A stretch of 64,000 nt of DNA from Cantharellus purpuraceus (GCA_025174535.1 JALBUN010000001.1:992001-1056000); one strand, 5' to 3'; positions 44,270 through 56,122 are shown, numbered from the stretch's first letter. Numbers and translations: made by a program. The notes: generated from the sequence alone by a model not told the origin.

Positions 44270-46030
44270 TGCGCCTGGGAGGTCCACAGACAGATGCACA
44301 GGCCAGGGAAGTATATGCGAATGAATCAAGCTTATATGCTCAGGGAGCGATAGCCCATCGTCCCCTCTACAAGGATTGACCATCCATAGGTACAGATAAG
44401 CGTGCGAGCATGGACCTTGTGCAGAGCCTTGAAATAGGCAAGTGAAATTGGGCTTCTGAGCAATCGTCGGGCCCGCTCGACTGCCTTTCCAAGGGCCTTG
44501 TGAGAGCCGGACTTGAACAACCACCAAAGACAGGCAGATAATACGCCAACAAAGCGCGATTTACACACAAATGTACGTAAAGCAAGCAACATTCGGGGCA
44601 CCAGAGCCTCGGATCAACGAGAGAAGTAGGAGCATGAGAGCGGGGAACATATACGTCTAAGATTGGCGGATGCAATCAAATTGGACATCATGTGGCCGTT
44701 TTTGTGGCCTTGCGAGGCCATCAAGTGCTGCCAAACTTGAGAGGATAAGCATATCGAAATCAGGGCCCAGATCTGTTTGTGAGACATCACAAGTAGGACT
44801 GGATTTGGACGATAAATCATGCAGAGTTCGTCGAGAATTGGTCCCGGGCATAGATAGGGAGAGTGTAGTGCAGTGGGAGCTTGAAGCCGAGCGCTCTTTC
44901 AACCTTCAACGATTACTCTTCATCGCAAGCAATATCCTGGCACACCCATAAAATCCACATATGCACGGTCCGCAAACGTAAGCCAGACGCACGCATTCTA
45001 ACAGGCCACGACTGGTGTCTCATCAACAATGATGGCACCGTGGCGTCCGCTGCTCAGAGAAGCTTACGCCACCTTCACGGCCCGGGTTAGCACTCACATC
45101 GTATTTACTTCAACGCTGGCTTTCATTTACAGGCGTCGTTTAACGTGCTACATGCACGAGGGGGTAACACAGTGTCAGACTAAGCCCAGAAAACCTCGCC
45201 GATGGAATGTCTATTATCCTTTCGCTTGACCCTGGTGGGGAGGGCTTCAACTGTGCTGTAGGTTCCCAGTTGATCTATCGCCTTGCATGGCTTTCCTGGC
45301 GGAATCCCGGTCTGGCAGTTCTCCTTGATCAGGTCAGTCACAGTTGGGTGACATTATTATCAGCCGGCATGGAAATGCGGTAAAATTACAGCAGCAGAAG
45401 GAAAACGCAACCCTCCACCGACAGAACCAACAAGTAGCCAAAGGATAGCATATCGATAAGAGCATGGTCAAGGGATTGGTGGGCAGAGCCGAGGAATAAC
45501 AGCAGAGCGTACCAGCAATAAACTCACAACCCAGACTTAGCAATGACCGACAGGAAGGGTGAATAGACAAAATACGCGTGGAACACTACCTGGAACCAAG
45601 CACAACGGACAAAAAGAAGGTGCACTGGCAGGACAACGCTAGACAGACGCATGCATTGCAAGCGAAATATCAACAACACGGATGATGATGTCTCAATCAC
45701 GGTGGGCCCAGCTAAGAAATTAACGGAAGCATAGATCCAGATATCCGTGCAAAGCCTGCACGCCTAAATACTGACAATCATCTCGCACCGGGCTCGGCTT
45801 TAGCCAACACCATCAGGTGGAAGTCAGGACAGGTTACTCCCTGTGGAGGTACAGTGCAAGAATGCATCTGCATTGCGCTCCAACAGTGGAAGTAGACGGA
45901 TTCATGCTTAGCTCAATTCACTCAGCCGATGTCAGCAACCACCACCCACTGCGCATCACTTTAGTCTCGTTTATTCCCAGGCGTAAAATCAGAAAACAAA
46001 ATTGGGATATCGTCTTCTCCCACGATATTA
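44270..46030. other. Intergenic between sedolisins C and D
   Basis: Holds the copy C promoter, the upstream block shared with copy B (44,920-45,640) and the 3-prime flank of copy D (about 45,890-46,030). No independent gene is supported. Confidence 0.6.
44331..44336 (-). promoter_or_regulatory. TATA-like box of sedolisin C
   Basis: TATAAG on the minus strand, 62 bp upstream of the start codon, at the same relative place as in A, B and D. Confidence 0.5.
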
Positions 46031-48264
46031 TCATAGGCCTACAGCTGTCCTCAGAGACGCAAATTTGGGCGTGCCGAATCCCGTGACCTAATTGACAGCA
46101 ACGAATGAGGTGCAGAGCAACAAACGAAATCCTTCGACTTACCGGATCCCAACCGGTCTTGGCCTGAAAGACTATGTTAATATCCGCATACATGATGCTG
46201 CGTAGGCACGTACTGGGAATCCGTTGGTGTTGCAGCCTGGGTTGCTTCCTGTCGTGATGTCGTTGAACACTCCTGGGTTCGCATAAATGAACGGATTCAT
46301 GAACCCGAGCGGACTCTTCCCCGCAGCAATGAGCTGAGCATTCAGCAATGCGATTGTGCTCGCAAAAATGGGTGACGAGCACGACGTCCCTGCAACAGTG
46401 CCCTCCTGGCCTCCGTCGAAGATTACAACGTTCTCGCCTTGAGCTGAGACATCAGGGAATGCACGACCAGCCTACACCTTACAGGTCAGCAATTCATAGA
46501 TATAGCATCTTAGAAATTACCGACCCGGTTGAACAATCCAGAGTTGGTGCTGCCGATAGAGTTGAGGTATGCTGTGACGGCAGATGACTGGTAAGAGGGG
46601 ATGCTAAAGATGTTGGAAAATCCTCCAGAAGAGAAGCTGGCTGAAGTTTCCGGGCTGATCCCTGTAGTCGCTCCAACCTAGTTTGAAACTAAGTAAACGT
46701 GCCAGACCTGGTCAACTCCTCTTCTCACTCACGGAAGTAAGGAAAGGGCATCCTGAAGGGAAAGTTGGGATGAAGGTCGTGCAGGACTGAGATTGCGATC
46801 CTGAAACTCCACCATCGCCCGACGAGAAGAAAATAGAGACACCACGGGCACCAAGTTGCATGTATGCATTGCACAAAGTGCTGGTTGAAACTGTTAGCCC
46901 TCACAAACTATCGGGATGAATGTCAAATCGTACTTGGCAATAGACGTGGGGACATCAGGTTCATTAAACCCGTAACTCGTGGTCAGAACCTGGGGTGGAG
47001 CCGATTCGCTGATAAGGAAGTTGATGATGTCGAGGAAGCCATCAATGCCGTCATTGTTGTTCGGTCCGACAGAAATAAAAGTGACGGGTACACCACCAGC
47101 GACTCCAACCGTATATTGAGTATCCAAGTTCTACAGATGAATCAGGAACAGCAAATGATTCTGAAAGTCGACGTACAGCCTCAATACCAGCCTGGGCGGC
47201 GGACTGAGGGTTAGTTCCTCCATCCAATGTCTGGAGCTTGAAAGTGGTTGCTGAGGAAAGGTCCGTCCGGAAGTTTGTAAGGAAACTCTAGTGATGAAGA
47301 TGCATAGTGAACACAGAGATTGTAGCAGCCAACGAAAAGCCACGCACTCTAAGATCCGCTTCCTGTGCGAATTGCTGAATGAATCCAGACACACCAATTT
47401 GACTAGCAGTTTGGCTACCTGCTGTGGTGGGAATGCCGTACTGAGCCTCGACTAATCAATCGCGAAAGTGAGTGTTAAAGTGCGTTTAAGGGCAGGAAGT
47501 ACATACGGCAAGCAGGTGTAACCAAAGTGGCACACGATGACGGAACAGCGTTAGCGGTTACATTCTTGCTCGGCGGAAGGGGGGTGAACATCAGCGGTTG
47601 GCCGTTAATGGGGACCGGGAAGCTGGTTATAAGGAATTCAGCTTCATTGCAAGAGAATGGTGTTAAAATCTAAGATACGCACGCCGTCGTAGGGTGAATG
47701 AATTGAATGTGGTTCGTGAGCACAGACGGGACCGAGTAAGAAAGGGTACGGATCGCTTGCTCCCCAGTAGCTTGATTGGTGAACACGGAGAAATCGGCGT
47801 TGAACATCTTGTTCGCTTGTGAAACAGGTACTGAGAAGCTAACTATGTCTCCAGCCGGAGACACTGGTGAAGCTTTCAACCCATTAGCCGAGAGCCATTC
47901 ATTTACGGCGGAGACGGTGTCCGAGGAGGGTGCAACGAAGGTCTCCACCTGCAATCTGGGCATGAGCCATGCGCTACGATGGTTGGTTCGATTGACAGAC
48001 CTCTTCCTTGCTCAGGTGCTGACCGTACAGGGAACTGGACGGTGTCGAAACATCGAACAAAGACTTCTCAAGTCCGGCCATGTTGTTGGAGACAAGAGCC
48101 ATGCGCAAATTGAGCATTTCACCCTGTGGTGCAGCGCTGTTGCGCACGAAGCCATGGGGGATGCTGTCGCGGCGCTCGTGAACGACGAGGTTGTGAGGCG
48201 TAGGCTTGCCACACGCCAACAACACGACAGAGACAAGAGAAAGGAAGAGAGAAGGTGCAACCAT
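46031..48264 (-). CDS. Sedolisin-family serine-carboxyl protease (S53), copy D
   Basis: Eleven exons encode 564 residues: 48001-48264, 47683-47948, 47507-47622, 47348-47451, 47177-47287, 46934-47130, 46733-46880, 46525-46677, 46214-46471, 46143-46163 and 46031-46087. Signal peptide [19 protein letters not shown]. All S53 catalytic motifs are kept. The exon 8/9 junction is shifted: the paralogs splice in phase 1 before GT CGT, but copy D lacks an AG there, and the frame survives only if the donor moves to GTCGGT and the acceptor to AG|GCTGGTCGT, both 4 nt away. The summed exon length is unchanged. The junction thus reads NRAGRAFPDVS instead of NTVGRAFPDVS. Confidence 0.9.
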
Positions 48265-48324
48265 TGTGCCTGTGAGGTTCGAGGACAGATGCACAGGTTG
48301 GGGAAGAAAACATGCCGAAATAAG

Positions 48325-48332
48325 TATTTATA
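48325..48332 (-). promoter_or_regulatory. TATA box of sedolisin D
   Basis: TATAAATA on the minus strand, 61 bp upstream of the start codon; the same octamer and spacing occur in copy A. Confidence 0.6.
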
Positions 48333-49452
48333 CGTTTGGGAGTTATCGGCCTTCGTCTCTTTCATGAGCATAGGCCATCCACAAGGTCCAGATAAGCGTG
48401 CGAGCATGAGGCTGGTTTTGAGCCATGAAACAGGCATGTGAGTTTGTCCATGGTTGCTTGAATATCCACTTCTGATGACTCATCACCGTTCCACCAATCT
48501 TCCGAAGGATGCTGTTGGACATGACAATCAGCCATGAAAAGCAGATAAAACGCCGAGCATATGTAGATGTAAACGTAGAGAAAGAAGGAGCATGAGAGCC
48601 TGAGCGGTTACGCACAAACCCAGCAGCATACTATCATGAACATCATGTGTGTGTTTGTGGCACCGTGAGCCATGAAGAACTGCCAAACCTGGGAGAATAC
48701 GCGCATAGTTGCCAGCACTATAACCAAACAAGAATCCAGGCCAATTTTGTGGGAGATATCACAAGCAGCACTGGATTTGGACGATGCGGATGGTTCATAG
48801 AATAGACGGCGAGGGTTGAAATCAGCGGTCGCTTGAAGTTGCTGTTTCAAGATGAGCGACGATCACTCTCGATGGTCACAATATCTTGACAATGCCGAAG
48901 TTCCACATGGGTTGAATTTCTAAAAAAACTATGATGAATGCGCCTTATCCACGAATAGTCTGACATTACTCACAGAAGTTGGCTCTCTCTTCTGTTTCAG
49001 GGGTAACACCCACATGATGTCGTCTTCTACGTAGCCGGCTTCATTGACAGACGTCATTCGACCTGATCAACATTGGTCATAACGTCTCTACAGTTGGTCG
49101 TTGTGCTTTGTGAGCGACCTCAACTGAAGAACAGCTGCTCCTCGCTAGTATGCTACCGACCGATAGGAGGCCCAGCCTCTAACCAATACATACATCGTGG
49201 GGACCACTGCCCAGGATTCCTTGTCAGTGGAAGGTAAATTTCCCTCTTTTGTTTGCTTGTTGTGTGGGAAGCAATCAGGTTCTAACAGTGCCGTAACGTT
49301 CGTTGACATTGGTCTCAGATCATCTTGACTGATTATCCTGGATAAAATACATTTGCATGCATAATTAATCCACAGTCTCCTTTCCCAAGAACCGAAATCG
49401 ATGATGCTTACAGCAAAGTTCCAAATAAAACAATCCCTACAACCTTGGGGCT
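48333..49452. other. Intergenic, promoter flank of sedolisin D
   Basis: Contains sequence upstream of copy D, partly similar to the flanks of copies A and C up to about 48,900. No coding region is supported. Confidence 0.5.
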
Positions 49453-49479
49453 GAGTTGTCGCTGACTCAGCGACAACTC
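49453..49479. promoter_or_regulatory. Perfect 27-bp palindrome centred on TGACTCA
   Basis: Two 13-bp arms (GAGTTGTCGCTGA and its exact complement) flank a single C at 49466. The centre reads TGACTCA (49463-49469), the consensus site of Gcn4/CPC1 and AP-1-type bZIP factors. It lies 42 bp before the C2H2 gene start codon, so it may control that gene. It could also form a hairpin in the 5-prime leader. Confidence 0.6.
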
Positions 49480-49521
49480 GTGGATCCGATCTATCGGCTG
49501 TATCTCTGTCTCGCGCCCTTC

Positions 49522-50580
49522 ATGGGAACACCAATATCACTGCAACCTACGCTTTCTGTGGGTGTAGTCAAGTCCTATTCCACAACTACAGCACATCCAT
49601 TTAAATGTGACTGGAATGGATGTACTGCATTGCTAAACTGCTGGATAAATCTGCAGAAGGTGACAATATTCAAGGCGTGCATGTGCAAGTATTCTGACTG
49701 TACTAATAATTCATCTGATCGCCATCCCAGCATTACCACTGGCATTGCAAACAGTCTCAGAATGTTCTAGTGAGCGAGTGATCTCTCCCGTGTTAGGTTA
49801 TATGATTTCTTATCATCCACTAGGTCACTCCGAGCTGTGGGCTGCGATTCTGTACATTGGATCGAAGCCGGTCGCTCACTCGGTCTGGCCTCATGGAACA
49901 TATCAACAAGGTGCATCTTTCACGTGTTCATATACCTTGTCCCGTTGCAGGTCTGTACACTGTCTGTTGGAATTTCGTTTACAAACTAACCGAGGTGTTC
50001 TTTTGTAGACTGTCCGGTCGTCGACCCCCTTGATAGGATTTATATCCATTTTCAGAATGACCACGATAGTCCCTCCAACATGGTACTTGCCCCTCAGGCG
50101 TTTCCGTTTGTTCCAGCCCCGGATCCAAAGCCAATGCCACCTCTACCTCCTGGCCTGGTTCCCACCTACACACTTTCGCCATTGATTATCGTACCGAGCT
50201 GCAGAACAAAACCACTCAAAGCTCCTAACCCTACATCAGCACACAGACCTACTAACAAATCAGAACACCACCTCACGTTCTGGTCATACTTTGAGTATAC
50301 GGGGTGCATTAACGCCCAAGAAGAACGCAGTATGAGAAGGCATGATATAGACTTTGAGCCGCTCCATCGTCCCACATCGTTGTTTGACAAGGATCCTTGG
50401 CCTGAGTTTACTGTTTCTGCTGAGCCAGTAGTAGTGTCACAGAGGAACCTGATGTCCGCACCTCCGATGCCCACAAGAATATCACCACCACTATCACCAC
50501 CGTCCCGGGTCAACGAGGCAGCACCTCAGACGTTTCTCTATCACGCTTTCAAGAGGTTCTTGGATGAAAAGCCATTGTGA
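49522..50580 (+). CDS. C2H2 zinc-finger protein (two fingers), function unknown
   Basis: Four exons, 49522-49659, 49731-49769, 49824-49923 and 50009-50580, encode about 282 residues. Joining the exons builds two fingers: C29-x4-C34-x12-H47-x3-H51 (CDWNGC to HYHWH, completed by the 39-nt second exon) and C64-x4-C69-x15-H85-x4-H90 (CGLRFC to HINKVH). The reading frame and finger spacing both depend on the splices, which supports the model. The rest is Pro-rich (PFVPAPDPKPMPPLPPG) without other domains. Such proteins are frequent in agaricomycetes. DNA binding is inferred, not shown. The start ATG at 49522 is the first in its frame. Confidence 0.7.
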
Positions 50581-51809
50581 TTTCCTGACACGCATAGAGA
50601 TATCATCGCTTTCCTTGCTTTGCCAATTGCTTTTTGTCTGTCTGCACGCACAGATATTGGATATTCAAATAATAATCATCGCACGTTTATTAATTCTCCG
50701 ACGCATTCCTGATATTCGGTGCCTACATTGCTCGCACACACTCGTTTTCTCTTGTAGTCACCAATAAGAAGCTGCGATTGCCTCACTGTTAGAAAAAGTT
50801 CAACCAGCCCATAAGAATAGCTGGATCCGAATACGCAATGCATTGATTGTAGATGCCAAACATCCCAGGAGACGTGCGATGTGACCTGAATGTACTTTTC
50901 GATCATACCTAAACGGCTTCATGCCATAACCACGTAGGTAAGACAAGTTGATAACGAGAGTCTATAAAACGAAGACTCCCTCATGACTCCGGAAATAATC
51001 AAGTTACCGGTTATATCAATACTAGAGACGAAACGAGGATAACGCGAGAGAAGACACTGCCACTTTGGAGCAAGAGGTACAGTAGGCAACTGGATGTCGT
51101 GAGAGGACATCCACTTCAGCCGGGATTATGATCATGAAGACAAGGGCAATCAGGATGTGGTGTGAGATGAGAATTGACGCTGCCAAGAGCAATGCGTCCC
51201 GAGAGACAAGAGTGAAGCGAAGGGAAGATGTGTAGCGTCGAGGGAGATCCGAACCGAAGGATCGAGATTAGAACATGAAGCACAAACGGCAATTGTACCA
51301 TATGGCCATGGGAGTAGGTCTATGAGGTTCGAGATCACCATACTCTCCTCAGTTATCCTAACGCGGACCACGACTTCTATAGACGAAAAGAGCAAAGCTT
51401 GACAATTGGTCCCAGGACATCCCTACCCTCACTTTAACTAGTCCGTTGCAAGCGCTCTCTCTTTTATTGCCTGAGCACTACGTTCCAACATGATACTAAC
51501 CGGCAATCACGGGGATCCACCAGGCTTATGGGATTGGCTTGGACCCAATGAAACTGACATTGCGATAACGGATAAATCGTATCTTTCTGGAACTGACTTG
51601 ACCACGCGGCGGAGGGTGCAGTTCAGCATATGATGCACTGACAATTGTCACCGAATGTACTAGCTTCGTTAGAGATAAGATTTGTGTACAGCCTTGGGTC
51701 GTCTCGCGTCTACAGTGAGCCCGCAACCAATGGCTCGGACGTGAGAGAATTTTTGGTCTTTTTGCTTCCGCGGTCTTGTGAAAGTACTTCACTGACAGGC
51801 TTATCTACC
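50581..51809. other. Intergenic, no supported gene
   Basis: Minus-strand frames at 50919-51110 and 51150-51395 start with plausible methionines (for example MSSHDIQLPTVPLAPKWQCL) but could not be joined into a longer phase-consistent model. Nothing else was recognised. Confidence 0.35.
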
Positions 51810-53100
51810 ATGCCTTCGTCGTCTTTACGCAACTCTTTACATCGACGAAATCACAAAGAGCGTTCTCAGCTTGCGCATCGCTCGCGGTTAGGAATTCTAG
51901 AAAAACATAAGGACTATGTAAAGCGTGCCAAGGACTTTCACTCGAAACAGGACAGGATTAAGAGGTTGAAGGAGAAAGCAGCAGAGAGGAACAAGGATGA
52001 ATTTTACTTTGGCATGGTCCGAAGCAAGACAGAGGTTCGTTATATTCTTTCTGTTGTGGCACAGTGGTAAATTCCTGTTGGAATGCAGGAGGGAGTGCAC
52101 ATCAAAAGTAGAGGAAATACTTCACTACCCACTGACATGGTAAAAATCCTCAAGTCGCAGGATGGAGGTTATATACGCTCTGTTCGTCAAGTCGGTCTAA
52201 AAGCAAGTGTCGTAACGCATATGTTTTCAAACTGATATTAACCATTCTTATTAAGAAAATTGACAAACTCAAAGCTCAGCTAACTGCTTTGGCAGATCTA
52301 TTGACACCTGGAAAGGTCGGAGACAACGAATCTGGAGGTATTGACGATGAAGACGCACTGGATGACGAAGAGTTAGCTACACTACGAGACGCAGGAGTTT
52401 TACCCCCCGCGAGACATAAAAGAAAAGGAAGACAGAAGTTCGCCAGAAGTGCCTCGAAGCACATCATATTCGTCTCAAATGACGATGAGGGTGAGCGACG
52501 CGTATTTGGGAATATTGTGTTTATAGTCTAATTCCAACGCAGCTCGAAATTACCGACCACCCCAGTCACGGTCTGAACTTCATCCATCAAAGGCACCGCA
52601 GACCCACGATAGTGACCCTGAGTCAATGGTGGATTTGGGATGGAAATTGCCTGAGGACAAAGTCTTGAAAAAGAAATCAAAACGCTCTCTTTCAGAGAAT
52701 CATGCAATGGATGCACAGAACGATTCGGATCCAGACGAACGAAAGCAAGCAGCTGCGGTATACCTTTCCATCACATGATATTTATATCTCTATTTGACCC
52801 CTCCTGGTTTATAAGGCCCATCGCAGGCAACTTCTCAAAGAACTTGCCGCAAGGCTGAAGCGCGACCTGAACTTACGTTACGCAGCCCGGGAGCTTGAGA
52901 TGCAGAGACTAATGATGGGGAAGGGTGCAGCACGCAAGGTTCGTGGGGTGGAGAAAGTAGAAGATGAAGAGAGGGACGATGAAGACGACGAGGACGCTTT
53001 GGATGCAAGGAGGGGAAAGCGACGAAAAGTCGATGTGGGCATGGAGGACAAACCTTATAAACCGAGGGTGTACAAATGGCGAGCGGAAAGAAAGAAGTAA
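51810..53100 (+). CDS. UTP11: U3 snoRNA-associated protein Utp11
   Basis: Five exons, 51810-52034, 52089-52202, 52256-52490, 52543-52757 and 52816-53100, encode 357 residues. The N-terminal signature [20 protein letters not shown] then [20 protein letters not shown] and [17 protein letters not shown] is diagnostic for Utp11. The C-terminus has the family block [20 protein letters not shown] followed by [12 protein letters not shown] and a basic/acidic tail. Utp11 is a component of the SSU processome that matures 18S rRNA in the nucleolus. An acidic insert ([12 protein letters not shown]) separates the halves. Intron 2 (52203-52255) has the donor GCAAGT; using a nearby GT would bring an immediate stop. 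Confidence 0.93.
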
Positions 53101-54163
53101 AGAAGGTTCGTCCAGATAAAACGATAACAACCGCTATCAGAAGTCTTGGCTAATCATTATCTTCCTACAGTTTACTGTCTGCTACGATGGTTCCACAATA
53201 CTTTGTACTGTCATTGACGATGAACTGTGCAGGGCGGTCGTCTCCCTAACCAACCATCTCAGGTGACCCGCCAACCGCCGCACTCAAATTCTATCGCAGC
53301 CGTCTGAGTAGTTATCACATTACCTTCAGTAACAGACACTGCAGCACTTGATCTGACTCTAGATCATCCCTTAACATGGTTAAGGGCTAGAATTTCAGTC
53401 GCCTACAATCTATACACAACATGCACTTTTCAATGTCCACCGTCAGGCATGCAATCATTTTTCGTATTGGGACTTTCTCCTTGTGACTAGTCGCGCTGTG
53501 TCTGTGGATGGTTATAGGGCTTTGGGAAACCTGTGTTTCAATAGCTCCGTATTTAACCCTCGAGGCAACGCGAATTCTGCCCAATAAGCACCTCAGGAAG
53601 GATCACCCTTCTCGAGGTTCGAACCCGATACTAGGCGTTGCAGCTTGGTCATGACATGTCAACCCTGCGTGCTGGAAGCCCAGCCTATTGAGTTTGTCAA
53701 GGCGAAGCGTCGTCAGGCCGGCGACAAATCGATTCGTAGCTTCTGCATTGGCTGGACACTTCTGCCTAGAAGCTGACAGCTAGTATTCACTTGACTTATG
53801 TTTCTGCTTCCTGGATGTTGAAGGCGTAGCGAATGAAGGGTTTTGAGGATCTGCCGTGTCTTCTAACAAAGCAACTAAAAATACAACAAGAACAATTGAA
53901 TGCTGAACTTAAGACTTTCATAATGCGAACATTTATTCATATGCAATGGCGAACTCAAGATCAAAAAGAATAGACACTATTCATACAAAGCGTTTGTGAT
54001 TTGACGAACATGGGTATACATCCTAGTAAATAACCAGAGGCTGAAATTCAAGCATCAGACAAAATCACATCTGTCAACCAAGAGCATGTACGCAAAAAAA
54101 CCATTCAAAGATCATCAACATCATCCTTCCATAAAGCCAGGTGCACATCTCGTTTCATGACCA
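53101..54163. other. Intergenic between convergent genes
   Basis: About 1 kb between the ends of UTP11 and the LSB5-like gene. A TTCGAACC motif near 53,617 suggested a tRNA T-arm, but no matching acceptor or anticodon arm exists. No gene is seen. Confidence 0.5.
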
Positions 54164-56021
54164 TTACACTTTCTTCTTTCCAGAAATTCCTGGAGTGTCC
54201 ACGTCTGGGTCTGCAAACGGATCTGAATCATCCAAGAGAGCTTGCCGTCTTACTGCTTCCTCGCCAGTGAGATCCTCGTCGCTGACCGACTGGTAAATTC
54301 CTCGTGCCTTTCCCTTACCCGATACAGGGGACGCAGGACCACTGCTGTGCAATTTATGGTTATGCGTTTCCTCGTCGGACGAGTCATATTCGCTGTAATC
54401 TGAGAGAGAACCCCGCCCTGGACGCTCACCGCTCAGCGGTGAGTCAGGGCTAGTTGGTCGGAGAGGCGACGGAAGTCCCGATGCATCGGACCCTATAGGA
54501 CCAAAGTCGAGGTCATGTAGATCCGGGTGGATGCTACTATTGCCGGCAGGTGCACGAGCACTGCGTTGGGCACGTGCAACAGCAGCTCGTTGCTTCTCTT
54601 GAAGCTTGTTAAGTTCTGAGGCAGAGCCATTCCCATCTGCAATGGCGACACGAGAGAGCTGAGACTCAAGACCCGTGTCAGTGGTGTCTGGTATCAGGTT
54701 CTATGAAGAGAGTAAGCATAGCTGACACCGACAAAAATGGCGCTTGCCTTGTCATACATCTCCAACGCTTGAATTATTCGCTCGTTCGTCTCGAGAAGAG
54801 TCCCAATGAGCTCCTCGTCTTCTACAAGCTGAGTATTGGCGTTAGACTTGAGAGTATCGACTAGAGATAACATACAACACTGACTTGAATGTATCGAACT
54901 ACTTTGTCTCTCACAGTTTTGACGGCGGTCAAACATTCCTGTACACGAGCATTCACTTCGATAGGTTCCTGCTCCCGATTGACCAACTATCAAATATGTC
55001 ATCATCAATTCTGCTCCAGACCAGCACGAAATTCAACTCACCATCATAGCGTTCACAAGATTGCTGGACGCTTGGCTTGCACTAACGATGCTCGCCAATA
55101 TTTCTGGCTTCTCCTTCTCAAAGTCAAATGTCCCCCGCTTTGGCCGCCTGGACTCTCTTAATCTTTTTTCCCTTTCCTGCTCCTTGACTTTCGTTTCGCG
55201 CTTCCATAGCTCCATTTGTCGTCTTCGCTTTTCCGCATCTATCGCAGCTGCCTCCATGACCAATGGCATGGGGTCGACACCTCTACGCCGTGCTTGCTTG
55301 CATTGGTCATGTAGGGAAGCCACGAGCTTCATCTTGGGGTCGCCTTGGAACTGATGCTTCCAGGACGCGAGCACCACGAAGAGCCTCTTCTTCACGGCTG
55401 AATCTGTGCCTATATCAGCGGAAAGATGTCTTATCGCATCAGTCATTCGGTCATTGGCGAAACTCGCTAGGAGGTATTCAACAGCAATTCTCGCACACTC
55501 GTGAAAACCTTACTCTGGAACTTTGTGCCGCAGTTTTCTACCAGTGCTTTCAAGATCTGAGAAGTGGCACGGTCAGGGCCAATACCGCTTTTCGTGCAGA
55601 CGTTTGGAATGTACATACAACAAGAGCTCTGAGTTGATGATGAGCATCCCCATGCTTTAGCTTTTTACGTATTGCCCTCGATGCTTCAGCCGTGCTGATG
55701 ATCCAATCAGCATTAACGACGCGAGCATCATCACTAGCCCCACGCACCCTTCAGCCTGCAGATTGATGGAATCCACTAGCTCTGGTATACTGCAACCATG
55801 ATCAGTATGATCACAACTAGTCAAAGTAGGTTCGAATTGGTCACCCGTCGTATGCCTCAACCTCATATTTACTAGAGGTCAGGATCTCTATCCACTCTGT
55901 AATGGATGACTAGATAGCATGATTAGCAAACTACAACAGTCAAACAAGTGTTATCGTGATGGCCTACGTGTGGCTTCTCCTTGTTGAAGGCTTGTACTGC
56001 TTGCTTTGCAAAGCTAGCCAT
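54164..56021 (-). CDS. VHS/GAT-domain protein, LSB5-like
   Basis: Nine exons encode 474 residues: 55968-56021, 55845-55909, 55748-55789, 55619-55694, 55514-55556, 55042-55466, 54885-54986, 54748-54828 and 54164-54700. The VHS domain (about 1-140) includes SSITEWIEILTSSKYEVEAY, the spliced GIPELVDSINLQAEG and SRAIRKKLKHGDAHHQLRAL. The GAT-like helical region follows (about 225-290; VNREQEPIEVNARVQECLTA to EMYDK). A long acidic Ser-rich tail ends in GKKKV. This combination matches LSB5, an endocytic adaptor that binds the actin regulator Las17 and ubiquitin. An in-frame ATG at 56075 would add 18 residues. Intron 8 uses a GC donor (GCAAGC). The SerRS stop codon is only about 100 bp away. Confidence 0.88.
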
Positions 56022-56122
56022 GTCGCCGGCGTTACAGCAAGGCGACTGCTGCCTGACGTCAACGCGGGCGCTCATTATATGGATCCAGGCATCCCCTTAA
56101 TATCGTCTTTAATTTAACTTAT

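Noticed and set aside
29722..48264. Repeat-induced point mutation (RIP) as the cause of the sedolisin A lesions
   Set aside because: The lesions are indels, and the A/B differences are few and not dominated by C-to-T changes at CpA sites, so no RIP signature is visible by eye.
47776..48441. 221-codon plus-strand ORF over sedolisin D (similar ones over A, B and C)
   Set aside because: It runs antisense to exons and intron 1 of the protease genes, is retained only because the copies are similar, and shows no domain.
53600..53650. tRNA-like T-arm TTCGAACC
   Set aside because: On either strand the expected complementary acceptor stem and anticodon arm are missing at the right distance.
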